Shown here in pieces: positions 1-10,849 of a stretch of DNA of 64,000 nt (position 1 is its first letter; the number at the start of each line of letters is the position of its first letter). This DNA is from Lasiodiplodia sp. COLG20 (lineage: Eukaryota; Ascomycota; Dothideomycetes; Botryosphaeriales; Botryosphaeriaceae): the NCBI GenBank assembly GCA_009801085.1, contig VNWV01000001.1, positions 8,122,001 through 8,186,000 of the forward strand, given 5' to 3'. Both the position numbers and the translations under genes were made by a program. The notes beneath the pieces were generated by a model. It did not search any database. It had not been told where the DNA came from and was given only the letters and a program-made list of their open reading frames with translations.

Positions 1-919
1 AAAAGTTGGCAATCGACAGGGCTGACGAAGCTCTTTGGGTCGAGTCACGCGGGTGGAGCAATCGGCGTGTTTCCCTCGAGGGATCGCCGCTGGAGCGGCA
101 CATGACGGTCATGGCCCACTTGGTGTTGGCGGCAGAGCGGGGATAGCTTATCTGCCGGGCGGTGAGCGGGTCGGCTGCGGGAATGACGCGATGGAGAGTG
201 CAGATGCGCGCGCCGCATCGTTGGGCTCGCCGACACGCGCCCAACGCCGCAGAAAAATTTGCCGACGATGAGGTCACGGAGATTGCGCCGGATAGTCATG
301 CCGAGTGAAGAGACCACCTTACGAGCGAGGTGTCGCGACTCCATGTCAGGCTGACCCTGATTGAGTTCGCAGACTAGGCCGGGACGGGCAGCACGTCAAC
401 ACGACGGGAGCCTGTCGGGCGGCGAGAAAGGCCGGAGCAGCTGAGCTGCGGCGCAGCTTGGGGGCCAATCAGCCTGCCCTGCTGTTGGCCTGGCAGAACC
501 TGATTGCTCGCCGCCTACTACTGCAGGAACCGCTGCTCAGCAACAACCGTAGGCCGGGTGCTCCGTGGCGTTCGCAGCGACGGATTTGCGCATGTGCAGC
601 GCGGTGGCCGTGGCTGGAGCGGGCGATGGACGCGTTTCGCGTCTGCGTTCTCGGTGGCTGGCGTTGGGCTGGTGGCCGCGACGCGCAGATCATCGTGCGC
701 TCTCTCGTTCGCTCGGTTACTGTGGAGATGCGCATCGTCACCGCTATCTGCCAGTGCCATAGCGCCCGCCCATGACCTGAAGCTGCCCGCCCGCCCGGGC
801 TCCCAACCTCCAGCATTCATATTTGGCATCTCTAGCCCCCGAAAGGCGCGCGTCTGGTGCTACCTGCAAACCTTCAACTTTGTCTCGCAAACTCCCCGCC
901 CGGAGAAAACAAAGGAGCC
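1..919. other. Upstream region of the GCK kinase gene
   Basis: GC-rich non-coding stretch. Open frames exist in several overlapping frames but none has recognisable protein content or splice structure. The last few hundred bases (pyrimidine-rich around 840-915) are probably promoter and 5' leader of the kinase gene that starts at 920. No other feature is seen. Confidence 0.5.
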
Positions 920-3159
920 ATGCAGCTGCAGGACGCCGACAACTACCAGGTGCTCGAGGAGCTCGGCAGTAAGTCCTAAGCACTGCGCATATCCTGCCGT
1001 CGCTGACCACTCTCCAGGCGGAAGCTTTGGCGTTGTTTACAAGGCCATTGAAAAGTCCACCGGCGAAATCGTCGCCATCAAACATGTGCGTCTTCTCTCT
1101 GCCCGCAACCACCGCGTCTCGAGCTGACCTCAGCCGCACAGATCGACCTCGAAGGAAGCGACGATGACATTCGCGAAATCCAGCAGGAGATTGCCCTGCT
1201 CAGCACCTGCGCCAGCGACTTTGTCACCCAGTACAAGACCAGCTTTGTGCGTGGTGTCAAGCTATGGATTGTCATGGAGTTCCTGGGAGGCGGCTCGTGT
1301 TTGGATCTGGTAAGGACACAACCTTTGCCGTGCTGCATTCGAACAGATGAACTGACTTCCACCCAGATGAAGCCTGGTCCTTTCCGCGAAGCTCACACGG
1401 CCATCATCTGCCGTGAGCTCCTCCTCGGTCTTGACTACCTCCACCAGTCTGGCAAGATCCACCGTGACATCAAGGCAGCCAACATCCTCCTCGCCCAGAA
1501 CGGCAAGGTCAAGATCGCCGATTTTGGTGTCGCCGCCCAGCTCACCAACATCAAGTCGCAACGCATGACTTTCGTCGGAACCCCTTACTGGATGGCTCCC
1601 GAGGTTATTCAAGAGATGGGTTATGACTTCAAGGCCGACATCTGGTCCTTGGGAATCACTGCTATGGAATTGGCAAAGGGAGAACCCCCGCATGCTGATA
1701 CCCACCCCATGAAGGTCCTGTTCCAGATTCCCAAGGCACCTGCCCCGCGTCTGGAGGGCAGCGAATTCTCCAAGGAGTACAAGGATTTCGTCGCCTCTTG
1801 CTTGGTCAAGGATCCGGACAGGAGGCCTACTGCCAAGGAGCTCCTGAAGCACAAGTTCATCCAGCGCGCCGGCAAAGTCGAGGCTCTGCAGGAGCTCGTC
1901 GAGCGGAGGAGAATGTACGATGCGGGAAGCACCAAGCATTCTCACCCCAAGTACTACGAGGAAACAATGTGGGTAACTTGTTTGTTGTGAGACGATCCAT
2001 TGCTAATCTTGACGTCAGGCGCAGCATCCCCGCATCAGGCTTGGAGGACGACGAAGATGATGAGTGGGTCTTTGACACCGTGAAACCGACTAAGACTCAG
2101 ACCCAGAGGAAGCGGATTTCTCCCCGGCCCGATTTCCCCGCAGAGCTGTTGGAGAAGCACGATCTCGACTCCACGCCTTTGAGCACCTCCGCACCAACCA
2201 GTGGCTTCAAGGTGGGCACGGCCCACCGGAGGCCGTCGTCCAGACACTCAAATGCAAGCTTCAACCAAGGATCAGCCCCTTCAACCGCCCGTCGGAACAG
2301 TGCAGCCCGAGAGCCTCTGGCCGTCGATATGTCCTTCGGAAATGGGCACTCGACTGTGCGCCAGTTCGGCCGCGTTTCTTCGGCCGGACTCGAATCGCAC
2401 CCAGAAGAGGTCCCGTCCCGTCCGAACATCAATGCTTCCTTCTCCTCTGCGGATACGCTGGTTTCCGATGTGCAGAATGAGAACACCCCTCCACTAAGTG
2501 AGGGTACGGTGTCTCGCCTGACCAAGGAATCGCTTATGGGCCGTCGTGCCTATGTTAAGGCTATTGATGGTGCATTCCAAGAGACGCATGCTCAGACCGG
2601 CTCCCAGCAGAAGCGCGACGCTCTGGCGAAAGCCGCACAGGCCTGGGCCGCACTGGACAGGGTAGACCCCGAAGGTGAATTCTTGCTCATGCGCAACATG
2701 ATCGACAGAATCCAGGCGGACCCCAAGCTTGCCGCCGCGCTGGGAGTTGCTCCGTCTGGCATGCCCAGCGCGCCGATGACACCGTCAAAGAGCCACGCCC
2801 CTGCTGTTCTTTCTCCGACCTCCACATCCAACCACAAGAGCAATGATCCTTTCTACGAGTCGAATATCTCTCCTTCATCGTCAGCAAGGCATAGTGGCAA
2901 CAAGCTCTTGGCTGCCCAAAACAACCAGCACCTCAAGTCGCATCAGCGCCGTCGCCAAAGTGCCATTAGCATTGCTAGCAGCGACCACAGCAGCAACGGC
3001 AGCAATCCCGGTATCGAGGGGCGCAGAGGCTCTGCCCACATCGACGAGAGGAAGCTCCCCGGCTACAGCAAGCCTGGTATGGATCACACCAGTGACCTCG
3101 CCAACGTCTTGTACGGACGATGGACTGAGGCCCTGGCAAACAGGTGGAGTAGGTTCTAA
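920..3159 (+). CDS. Ste20-family germinal-centre kinase (Sps1/Kic1/Nak1/POD-6 type)
   Basis: Serine/threonine kinase of the germinal-centre subgroup, which in fungi acts upstream of NDR kinases in polarity, septation and morphogenesis. Five exons: 920-968, 1018-1085, 1142-1309, 1367-1968 and 2019-3159, giving 675 residues. The N-terminal kinase domain (about residues 9-260) shows the Gly-rich loop GSGSFG, the ATP lysine in AIKH, the catalytic HRD in IHRDIKAAN, DFG, and the activation-loop signature GTPYWMAPE. A conserved post-kinase block follows (GKVEALQEL) with an acidic WVFDTVK segment. The rest of the C-terminus is long, Ser-rich and probably disordered, as expected for this group. The start is the only ATG giving the conserved ELGSG N-terminus. 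Kinase class is certain; which fungal paralogue (MST-1 or POD-6 type) is not settled from sequence alone. Confidence 0.93.
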
Positions 3160-4724
3160 GCAATGATGCTTCGGCTCCACCTCCATCCATACCAAGCTTC
3201 TATAACTTTTCACTTTCTATTCTTTGTCAATATCTCCACAGGTGTGGTTTTGGCAGCTGTTCAGAACACAAAAAAAAAAGAGTAAACGCATATTTCTAGT
3301 CTAGCTGCTCTGTTTCTGTATACCTGTAGGCTTGGGTCAGTTTTCCTTATTCTCATCAGCGGGTCACGGCCGGGGTTTTGTCTATTTCTTTACTCTTTGC
3401 ATAGCGGCGGATACCTATACTTCACATTGGCGTTCTTGCTTTTATCAGTCTGTCGTTTCCACGACCATATCTTGTTTTTGGCTAACCATTCGTACCATCG
3501 TCGCTACTTTACGCATTTCAGTAACGAAGATTCACGAATAACAAAAACAAACAAACACACGGCTTGCTTATTGCTTACCTGTATTGCTCTTGCTGTTGTA
3601 TACCATCTTATTAAGGACACGCATTAACATCCAAGAAACTGAAGGGGGAAATACCATTAACGAAAGCGGAACGTTGCATTGGGGAATTGAAATTATTTGT
3701 CTTCTGAATTTCTCATCTCGGTGTGCAGGGAGTGGGAAACGTGGCGAAATTGTGTGGCAGGTTGGATAGGTCGAAGCTTTGGGTTTTTGGCTTCGGATAG
3801 CACGTGGAATGGCACATTTTCGTTCTCGGTATTAGACTTTCGCTTTTCAGACAAACGGAAACAATCAAGTCAGTTTCAGAATAAAATCAAACCACTCTTC
3901 CTCTCTTCGCATTTAATTACTATTAGACTTGCTCATGTCTAATTTTCTTGCGTTGTTTTCGGTCTACTTCTAATTTGTCGTGAACTTAGCCCTACTATTG
4001 CATCGGAATTCTAATGTTTCCGAGCTCAGTGGCTCACCTGGAAGAGGTGTAAAAGTTTATTTGACTGAAAACACCGTCATCACTTTGGAGGAATCCTATG
4101 ATAGATTAAAGAGATGTCAAAATCTTAAATCTTTCTCGAATGTTTGTTCCCTCTGTGACGTAAAGTATGTAAATGTAGGCCGTTTTCATGATGAACCTAC
4201 AAGCTATAAGGCTCCACCATCTACAGAAATAGGATTAATTTTCCTTCAAAATGTAGATTAAGAAGGTCAAGATATCTTGTTTCGAGAACATAGAAAACAC
4301 TGTTAGAACCCACTTTTTAATCACTCTTCATCCGACACACTTCATGCTCACTTATCTAATTCTGTACGTTCATATCAAAATCGGCCATTATCGTAGTAGT
4401 AATAATACTGTAAGAAGCATAAAAAGGCAGACAGAATCCTAAAGCGAAGTTCCAGCTCTAGCTAAGAGCCGGATTACTAACAAAATGCTTTCCTCTCTAA
4501 AAACCCGTGAAATCAATTCATTCCAGCCCATAAGCCAGTCATGCCATGCCTTGCCATGCCATGCGTATTTCATTTCGGATTCTTCAGACCCATTGATGAG
4601 CTCATCCCGAAAATTTCGACTTTCGGTTCGTTGAGGGAAAACAAAAGGAACATAAGAAAGCCTCCCTAAACGCCCTGGGAATCAACTCTTTGATCATTTC
4701 CTCCTATAGTTGTTATCCCATTGG
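3160..4724. other. AT-rich intergenic region
   Basis: About 1.6 kb between the 3' ends of the kinase gene and the convergent AP-1 mu gene. It is clearly more AT-rich than its neighbours and has short homopolymer runs (an A run near 3270) and a 5-base tandem repeat at 4541-4565. A 93-codon open stretch lies at 3980-4261 but has no ATG start and no recognised similarity. 3' UTRs of both genes are expected at the edges. Confidence 0.5.
4541..4565. repeat. Pentanucleotide tandem repeat (ATGCC)5, imperfect
   Basis: Five consecutive 5-base units of the type ATGCC, with one TTGCC and one ATGCG variant, lie in the AT-rich intergenic region. Simple microsatellite; no function is implied. Confidence 0.8.
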
Positions 4725-6375
4725 CTACTGCACATCGGGCAAGCGAACGGCGATATCGCCGGATTGCGTGATGTACCTGACCCATGGCAGCGAGGGGTAT
4801 TGCAGCTGCAAGAGAATGTTAGACTTCCTATCAATCAAATCCAGTGACTGGGAGAACTTACCTTGGGCTCGATGATCTTCAGGTACCGCACCTGGATGCC
4901 GGAGGTCGTGAAGTAGGGAATTTCGAACTTGACGTTGATGGGCCTCTTGCCCTTGCCACTGCCAACACCTCCCATGCTGCCACCGAAACCACCCATCATG
5001 CCGCCACCCTTCTCGTCATCGCCCCGAACAGAAGGAAGGCCGAGTTCGGCGCGCATCAGGAACTCCTTGCCACCGCCGAATTGCTTAATCTTCCAGACAA
5101 TAGACGAGGTCTCAGGCTGGTAGTGAACGGTGCCGATGTTGGTGCGGAAGCGCGGGCTATCCGCGTCATCGGGAACAGGGATGATGATTTGCACGTTGTT
5201 GGCCGTGCTGCGCCTCTTGAATTGTGCTTTCGCCTGATGTCTGTTAGCTTGAACATGCTCCGCTTGTAAAAACATTGAATATATGATGACGCACCTTGAG
5301 CATGTACTCTATTCTGCTGCCTGAGTGGCTTTCAACGATGCATTCGACCCAGATCAGTGGCTTAACTTGCGTGTTCAATCGGTAGCTCATAAGCTCGAAC
5401 TCTCCGTCAGGCGGGATGAAGCTGATAGTCCGGTCGTTCTCGAATCTACTCAAGCGCACGCACTGGTGGAACTTGACGTCCTCCATTTCGACCGCCTTGC
5501 CTCTGGTTGCCCTTCCAGTCGTCTCAAACATGACCTTGTCGTTCAAACCCAGGCGTAGCTCAGGCATACCGGAGAGGTAACACTTCATCTTGATGGCACC
5601 CAGAATCTCGGAGCGTAGCACGTTGCCGTTGGCGGAGACCAGGAGGTTGAGCGACTCGACGACGTCAAGGAAGACTTCGTTCTTGCGGTAGCGGATACCT
5701 TCGCTACGCCAGGACACAGCATTGGTAACGGCAATGGGCGGACGGGCTTGGACCTCGAGCTTGTGCGATTCCTGCGTAATGTATCTGCACAACACATCGC
5801 GTGGTCAGCATAGCTCCGAATATCGGGCGGCGGGTGACGCACTCCTGTAGTATCTTGCTTTCGGTGGTCTGGGGGTGTCCGAAGTCCATCATCTCGTCGA
5901 GCAGCTCGTAAATGACGACGAAGTTGTCCCTTATACTCTCCTCCTCCAGCTCCTTGAAATACTCGGTGAAGACCTCGACGATCTTGTGCAGGAAGAGGAG
6001 GATCTCGGCGGCATTGGTGTTGCGCTTCGTGAGAGCGAGCAGATACAGGTTGTTATGTCTGATGTAGAGGTACTGGAGCGAAGACACCTGTCAGCGACAG
6101 TGCCTTCAGGCACGGAGACGCTGGCGGGGAGGACTGACGTTGATGCCTTCGGACGAGAAGCACGGTGGCACTGCGGAGCTCTCCTCCTCGGCTTCGCTGA
6201 GTAGAATGGGGAATTTCTCGACGGCCGACATGGGAATGTCACCTCGGTAGTTGCGGGCAAGAAGGGTCTGCCTGGTGCGTCAGCATTTCGCGGTGCATTC
6301 TCCTGAGTAGCTAGGAAGCTGGTGTTCTGGCCTTACCTTGCCCTTGAGGTCGAGAAAGAACACGGCGGAGGCCAT
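4725..6375 (-). CDS. apm1: AP-1 clathrin adaptor complex, mu subunit
   Basis: Medium subunit of the AP-1 adaptor, which selects tyrosine-motif cargo for clathrin vesicles at the trans-Golgi and endosomes. Six exons, in transcription order 6375-6337, 6267-6139, 6072-5843, 5784-5295, 5233-4862 and 4805-4725, give 446 residues, the usual length for mu1. The N-terminus MASAVFFLDLKGK is the longin-like mu domain; YLYIRHNNLYLLAL and the FGHPQTTESKIL linker are mu1 signatures. The C-terminal mu homology domain begins near WRSEGIRYRKNE and ends GDIAVRLPDVQ. The exon 2/3 acceptor was placed at 6073 because it gives the conserved EGINYLYI junction. A Gly/Met-rich insert (about residues 365-390) interrupts the C-terminal domain. 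Assignment to AP-1 rather than AP-2 rests on overall similarity. Confidence 0.95.
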
Positions 6376-7096
6376 GGTGAAAGCGGCGCGCGTAAATGTG
6401 CGATGTGCGGGAACTGGGATGTGAGAGCAAGGGTTTTTAAGGGTGTGGCATTGCGCGGCCAAAAGTTGGATGCGGTGGTGGAGGAGCTGCGCGTAGATGC
6501 CAAATCGACGTCGCTGCCCGCCTCCGCCCTCCACCGCCTTCGGAAGCTTGGCTAGACCGCCCCGCCCCGCCCCGCTACCTAGACAACCATGCCTCTCTTC
6601 CCAGCGAAAAAGATTATGACTCCACGCAGTGAGCATTTCGCTCCTTCTACCTTAAATACAGTCCACCTGTAGTTTACTGTAGTTCTTGCGGGTCTATTGC
6701 CTCCTGTGCAAGCTTTCGCCGGACCAAGGTAAATAAGAAGCCAAGAAAAAAAAAAAAGATAATAAGTAGCAAGTCTGCTGAGAGACAAACTGGCCATTAG
6801 CATCCGACACAGCTGCAACGGTTGTGCGCGGGCATGGAGTGTAGCTTTGTACATTTCCAGTTATCCAAACTCCGACGCGTATAGTACAGTCCGTCTAAAC
6901 CCAAGCCAAATCATGCGGTCGTATCTGTACCTTCCCGCTGGCTCCACAGTATGGTCGTTTTCCCCAGGTCATTGACACATTACAGCCCTGCCCCTAAGTT
7001 GTTACATGGTTCTTGTAGCCTTGCCAATCCTTCTCTTTCCGCCCGATCTTTTCTCAGTATGGTCTCCACCAGGAGGTATCCCGCGGAACGAATCAT
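6376..7096. other. Intergenic region between apm1 and ferredoxin genes
   Basis: The apm1 promoter and 5' leader lie just above 6376. The remainder, up to the ferredoxin stop codon, is expected to include that gene's 3' UTR. A 12-base A run lies near 6746. No further gene is seen. Confidence 0.5.
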
Positions 7097-7907
7097 TCAT
7101 TTATCAGCAAAGTCGCTTGCCTGAAGGTTTCGCGTCATGCTAGGCAGCTTGACGACAAGGCCGTCCAGCTCCTTGGTCATCTTGACCTGACAGCCCAGAC
7201 GGCTCGTCTCTGTAAGTCCGAAAGCAAGATCCAGCATATCGTTTTCGTCGTCATCAGGCTCCTCCATGCGGTCGTATAAGTCGCTGTCCTCAACGATGAC
7301 ATGGCAGGTACTGCATGCGCAGGAACCGCCGCACGCGCCTGTGGGTGAAATGAGTCAGCATGCGCCATTACGCCGTACTACTAGTACCAATTCAAGGAGC
7401 CATTGATTCCCTGTACTGCGCACTGAGGACTGTGAAACCCACCTTCCATCTCGAGATCGTTTGCCTGAGCAATGTCCAGCAGGTTGTCCCCGTCAGCGAC
7501 CTCGAAGGTGTGCTCGTCGCCGTCCTTGTCGATGAAGGTCACCTTCCGCCTGTCCACAATTCACTCAATCAGCTCCAAGGCTCTCTTCATCTCTTGACGT
7601 TTTACAGGCTACTTTTGAAGACTCACTCTTCGCCCGGCTTCGGAGTGTGGAGATGACCATGCTGCCGCGCAGACGAGGTAGAAAACTCCCGCGTAGAGGC
7701 AACCGGGTGGAAAATCGACGTGTTTCTTGCGAGCGCCTGGGCTCTACATGTCCTTGGCAACTGGTATGCGGGCAGGGCGGGAGTGGAGGGCTTCGGCGCA
7801 GTCTGAACGAATCTTTGCCATGACCTCTGGACAGGCCTAGAGGAGGGGAGCGCGCGGGGCGCCGAGGCGTGAAGGAGGGTGCGCATGGCGCTGGTAGACG
7901 AGGGCAT
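7097..7907 (-). CDS. yah1: Mitochondrial [2Fe-2S] ferredoxin (adrenodoxin type)
   Basis: Adrenodoxin-type ferredoxin that passes electrons from ferredoxin reductase for Fe-S cluster assembly and heme A synthesis in the mitochondrial matrix. Three exons, 7907-7627, 7549-7443 and 7338-7097, give 209 residues. The N-terminal ~85 residues are rich in Arg, Ser and Ala without acidic residues, as in a matrix-targeting sequence. The domain starts at RKVTFIDKDG, and the cluster ligands are seen in ACGGSCACSTC plus LGCQVKMTKELDG near the C-terminus. The acidic DRMEEPDDDENDML segment matches the reductase/partner-binding helix of this family. The start was taken at MPSSTSAMRTLL; the internal Met eight codons later (7886) is an alternative. 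It shares a short upstream region with the divergent Ugo1-like gene. Confidence 0.95.
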
Positions 7908-8102
7908 GGCGTAGGAAGGGCGGGGCGACAATTGCACGGGACTGTTGGGACGATGGAGGGTTTTGAGTGCTCCCGGGTGGGCGGCGGAAGGCGTCAAGGC
8001 GGGATCGGCGTTGGCTGGATTATTTCATTGCTCTCGGAGCGCGGCGATTCGCTGGACGGTCAAGCTTTCTGCACGAAAGCCACACCACCAAGCAACCCCG
8101 TC
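7908..8102. promoter_or_regulatory. Short divergent promoter, ferredoxin / Ugo1-like genes
   Basis: Only 195 bases separate the two start codons, so both promoters and 5' leaders must lie here. Both neighbours encode mitochondrial proteins. No specific binding motif is claimed. Confidence 0.55.
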
Positions 8103-9872
8103 ATGCATTCTTCCGACGACAACACCTTTTCTCGGCACGGCCACCACGCTCTCGAGCCCCTCATGGCTACGTCGCGCGACCAGCCGAATCCGCTGCGCCC
8201 CTACTACATACCGCCGTCCATCGGCCTGCCCAGCGACCCTGTTCCCAATGCCGCCCCGCGCGCATCGCCCTCGGCCAAGCCGTCTGCGTCACCACCGAAG
8301 CCGAGCTTCGGCTCCCAGGCCCGCGACATCCTGAGCGACCTCGACTATGGCGTCGACATCAGTTTGGGCGATGGCAGCCCCACCGTGGCCGAGATGGCCA
8401 AGAAGCTGCTCGATCAGGCCGTCTGGAATTACACTTCGGTGCTCTTCGCGCAGCCCTTCGAGGTCGCCAAAACGGTGCTGCAATTACACTCGCCGCAGTC
8501 GGACCAACAGCGAGGCCTGCTGGACCCTGAGGATGCACGAAAACGTGCAGCCGCTTCGGCCCGTGCCCGCTACAACGAGGTGTGTCTCTCGGTTTGCATG
8601 TGACATATTTCCTTGTTTGGACCTAGAACTCATCGCAACACCCAGTACCTCTCCGACTCGGACTCCGCCGATGACTCTCCTTCGTACTTCTCCTCTACCG
8701 CTCCTCGCTCAAACCTCTCAACCGCCTCGCGCTCCGACTCGCGGTCCCCGCAGCCCCGTCCTTCGTCTCGTGCAGCTCCGCCGAGACAACCACTATCACA
8801 TCCCTACAAGCTTGATCTAAAGCGCTCAGATTCGCTACTAGAGGTTCTCTCCCAGCTATGGACCAAAGAAGGCGCTTGGGGTGTGTGGAAGGGCACAAAC
8901 TCGACCTTTGTTTACAATTTCCTACTCAAGACCCTTGAGACTTGGGTGCGGAGTCTGCTATCCGCTCTTCTCAATGTGCCCGATCCGGGTCTCTTGGGCG
9001 GCTATGGAGTTGGCGGCGGCGGCTTGGACGTCGTGGATAGCCCGAACCCCATCACCAGCTTGGCTGTTGCCGTTGCCGCAGCTGGCATCACAGGCCTCGT
9101 GCTGGCCCCACTTGACATGGTCCGCACGCGGTAAGCTCTCCAGCACATCCTTGCTCCATTTGGACTTGTATAACTAACATTGCCCAGGCTTCTTGTGACG
9201 CCATCTACCGCCGGACCCCGCCATGTCTTCCCAAATCTCCGCGCTCTGCCTACGCTTAGCGTCCCCGCACCTCTTCTTCCCATCACGCTTCTGCACTCTA
9301 CGATTCCAACCTTTATCTCCGCCTCAACCCCGCTCTTCCTCCGCTCCTCTCTGCACATCGACCCCGTCCTAACACCCGCAACCTACTCTGTCTGTACCTT
9401 CCTTTCCTCCGCCACCGAGCTTTTCGTCAAGCTGCCCCTCGAGACGGTTCTCCGCCGTGGCCAAGCAGCCGTCCTCACCGAGCACGCCGCGCGCCAGGCC
9501 AACTTCTCCGCCCACAGCTCTTTCCGCTCGCCATCCTCCAGCAGGCAGTCTCGCTCGCGCAGCCCGATGAAGCGTGCCCAGGGCCCGCCCGAGCCCGAAC
9601 CCCTTCCTACCGTCGTCGATGTTGGACCGTACCGCGGCGTGCTGGGCACCATGTGGTACATCGTGCGCGACGAGGGCAGCACCGGGCCCGGCCCCGGAGC
9701 ACCGCCTGTTGCGCGCACCACCGCCGCTGGCGTCGTCAGGTACCAGCAGCAGAAGCAGAGCAAGGGTCAGGGCGCGGCTGGGCTGGTCCGTGGCTGGAGG
9801 GTCGGGTTTTGGGGTCTTGTTGGCGTGTGGGGTGCGGCTATGCTCGGAGGAAGTGGTGGTGGTGAGTTCTAA
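8103..9872 (+). CDS. ugo1: Ugo1-like mitochondrial outer-membrane carrier (fusion factor)
   Basis: Divergent member of the mitochondrial carrier family resembling Ugo1, an outer-membrane protein that links Fzo1 and Mgm1 in mitochondrial fusion. Exons 8103-8579, 8646-9130 and 9188-9872 give 548 residues. The N-terminus carries NPLRPYYIPPSIGL, which I associate with fungal Ugo1 proteins. Carrier-like repeats are visible: FAQPFEVAKTVLQLH (first half) and LAPLDMVRTRLLVTPS (second half), each a degenerate PxD/ExxKT/R carrier motif. Ser-rich linkers and a Gly-rich stretch (GGYGVGGGGL) separate the membrane parts. The second acceptor was placed at 8646 to keep phase after RYNE. The start could instead be the Met at 8163, immediately before the conserved region. 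The carrier fold is well supported; the Ugo1 name is by resemblance. Confidence 0.85.
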
Positions 9873-10849
9873 GAAGATGAAGTGCTGAGTCGGGAAAGTC
9901 CCGAAGTTATGGTATGGACGGCATCATCTGGAAGATGAAGGACGGAAAAGATTGACGATTCCCCTGACGGAATGATTGTTTTTGAAGACGATCGAGGCAG
10001 CAAGTTCCTTTTTTTGATATCCCAACACAACTCCTCATTCACCTGTACTATTTACGATGATGAACTTGGGGAAAGATGGCTGGGGTAGGTGGCGTTTGCT
10101 TATTCGCGGCGTGCATGCCGCGTGTGGCTTTTCTTATCGAGGTTTTGCAGTGTATAGATCTGGAGGAACCCCGTCGCCCGGTGTTGGACCGGTGGGTGGG
10201 AAGGAGATTGTCCTCAGCAGTGCTCATGATGTATCTATTGTCGTAGATATCCGATCGAAACTCACCTCTTTCAGAAATCATCCTGCATGTACAGTCCCCT
10301 CTCGCAGCCAAGGCATCCCGCTATTCTTCGTGCTAGCCATCGGCTGCAGCACCCCTCTGTACATTGCCGCACTAATAAAGTGGCGTTCTAACCTACGCTC
10401 AATCATCTGCATCCTCGCTCAACACCTGACAGTAGCCACTGGAGCCGTTATCCTTTCATATTTCTTGGGAGGTGGCTGTGTCGAGCGAGCTGCATGCATG
10501 CAGACACGTCAGCAGCCACAACCCCACTCGCGACAGGCATATGTAAAGTCCCAGAGGTACGCTCAGCCTTGTTCACTATATTTCTTTCTCTCCCCCTCTC
10601 TCTCTTCTTGTCGATACTATACACAACTACTTTGCACCAATGTCGATCACTATTGTTAACTAGTGGTCGGCAGGCCTGCCTATTCATCAAACAACAACAT
10701 CGTACCGCAGGTTCCTAGTCGCGTCTGCTGGCCGCACACATCACCAAGGTGCTAGCAAAAGATACGGGCATCGCTCTACTCGGTTGTTCAATATCGAACG
10801 CTCTTTGAAGGATCTCTCGCTCTGGAACGTACGGAACAGACGCCACACG
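9873..10849. other. Intergenic region upstream of the HET gene
   Basis: Nearly 1 kb. A 200-codon open frame at 10057-10659 starts with ATG but has no domain, no conserved-looking segments and no splice structure, so I do not call it. The 3' UTR of the Ugo1-like gene and the promoter of the HET gene are expected here. The sequence from about 10300 on is AT-richer than the housekeeping region before it. Confidence 0.45.

Noticed and set aside
6073..6087. Earlier acceptor for the second AP-1 mu intron adding VSSLQ
   Set aside because: The acceptor 15 bases further on gives the conserved EGINYLYI sequence without an insertion.
10784..10849. Upstream extension of the HET frame
   Set aside because: The frame is open but begins with TTG; the first ATG in frame is 10850.
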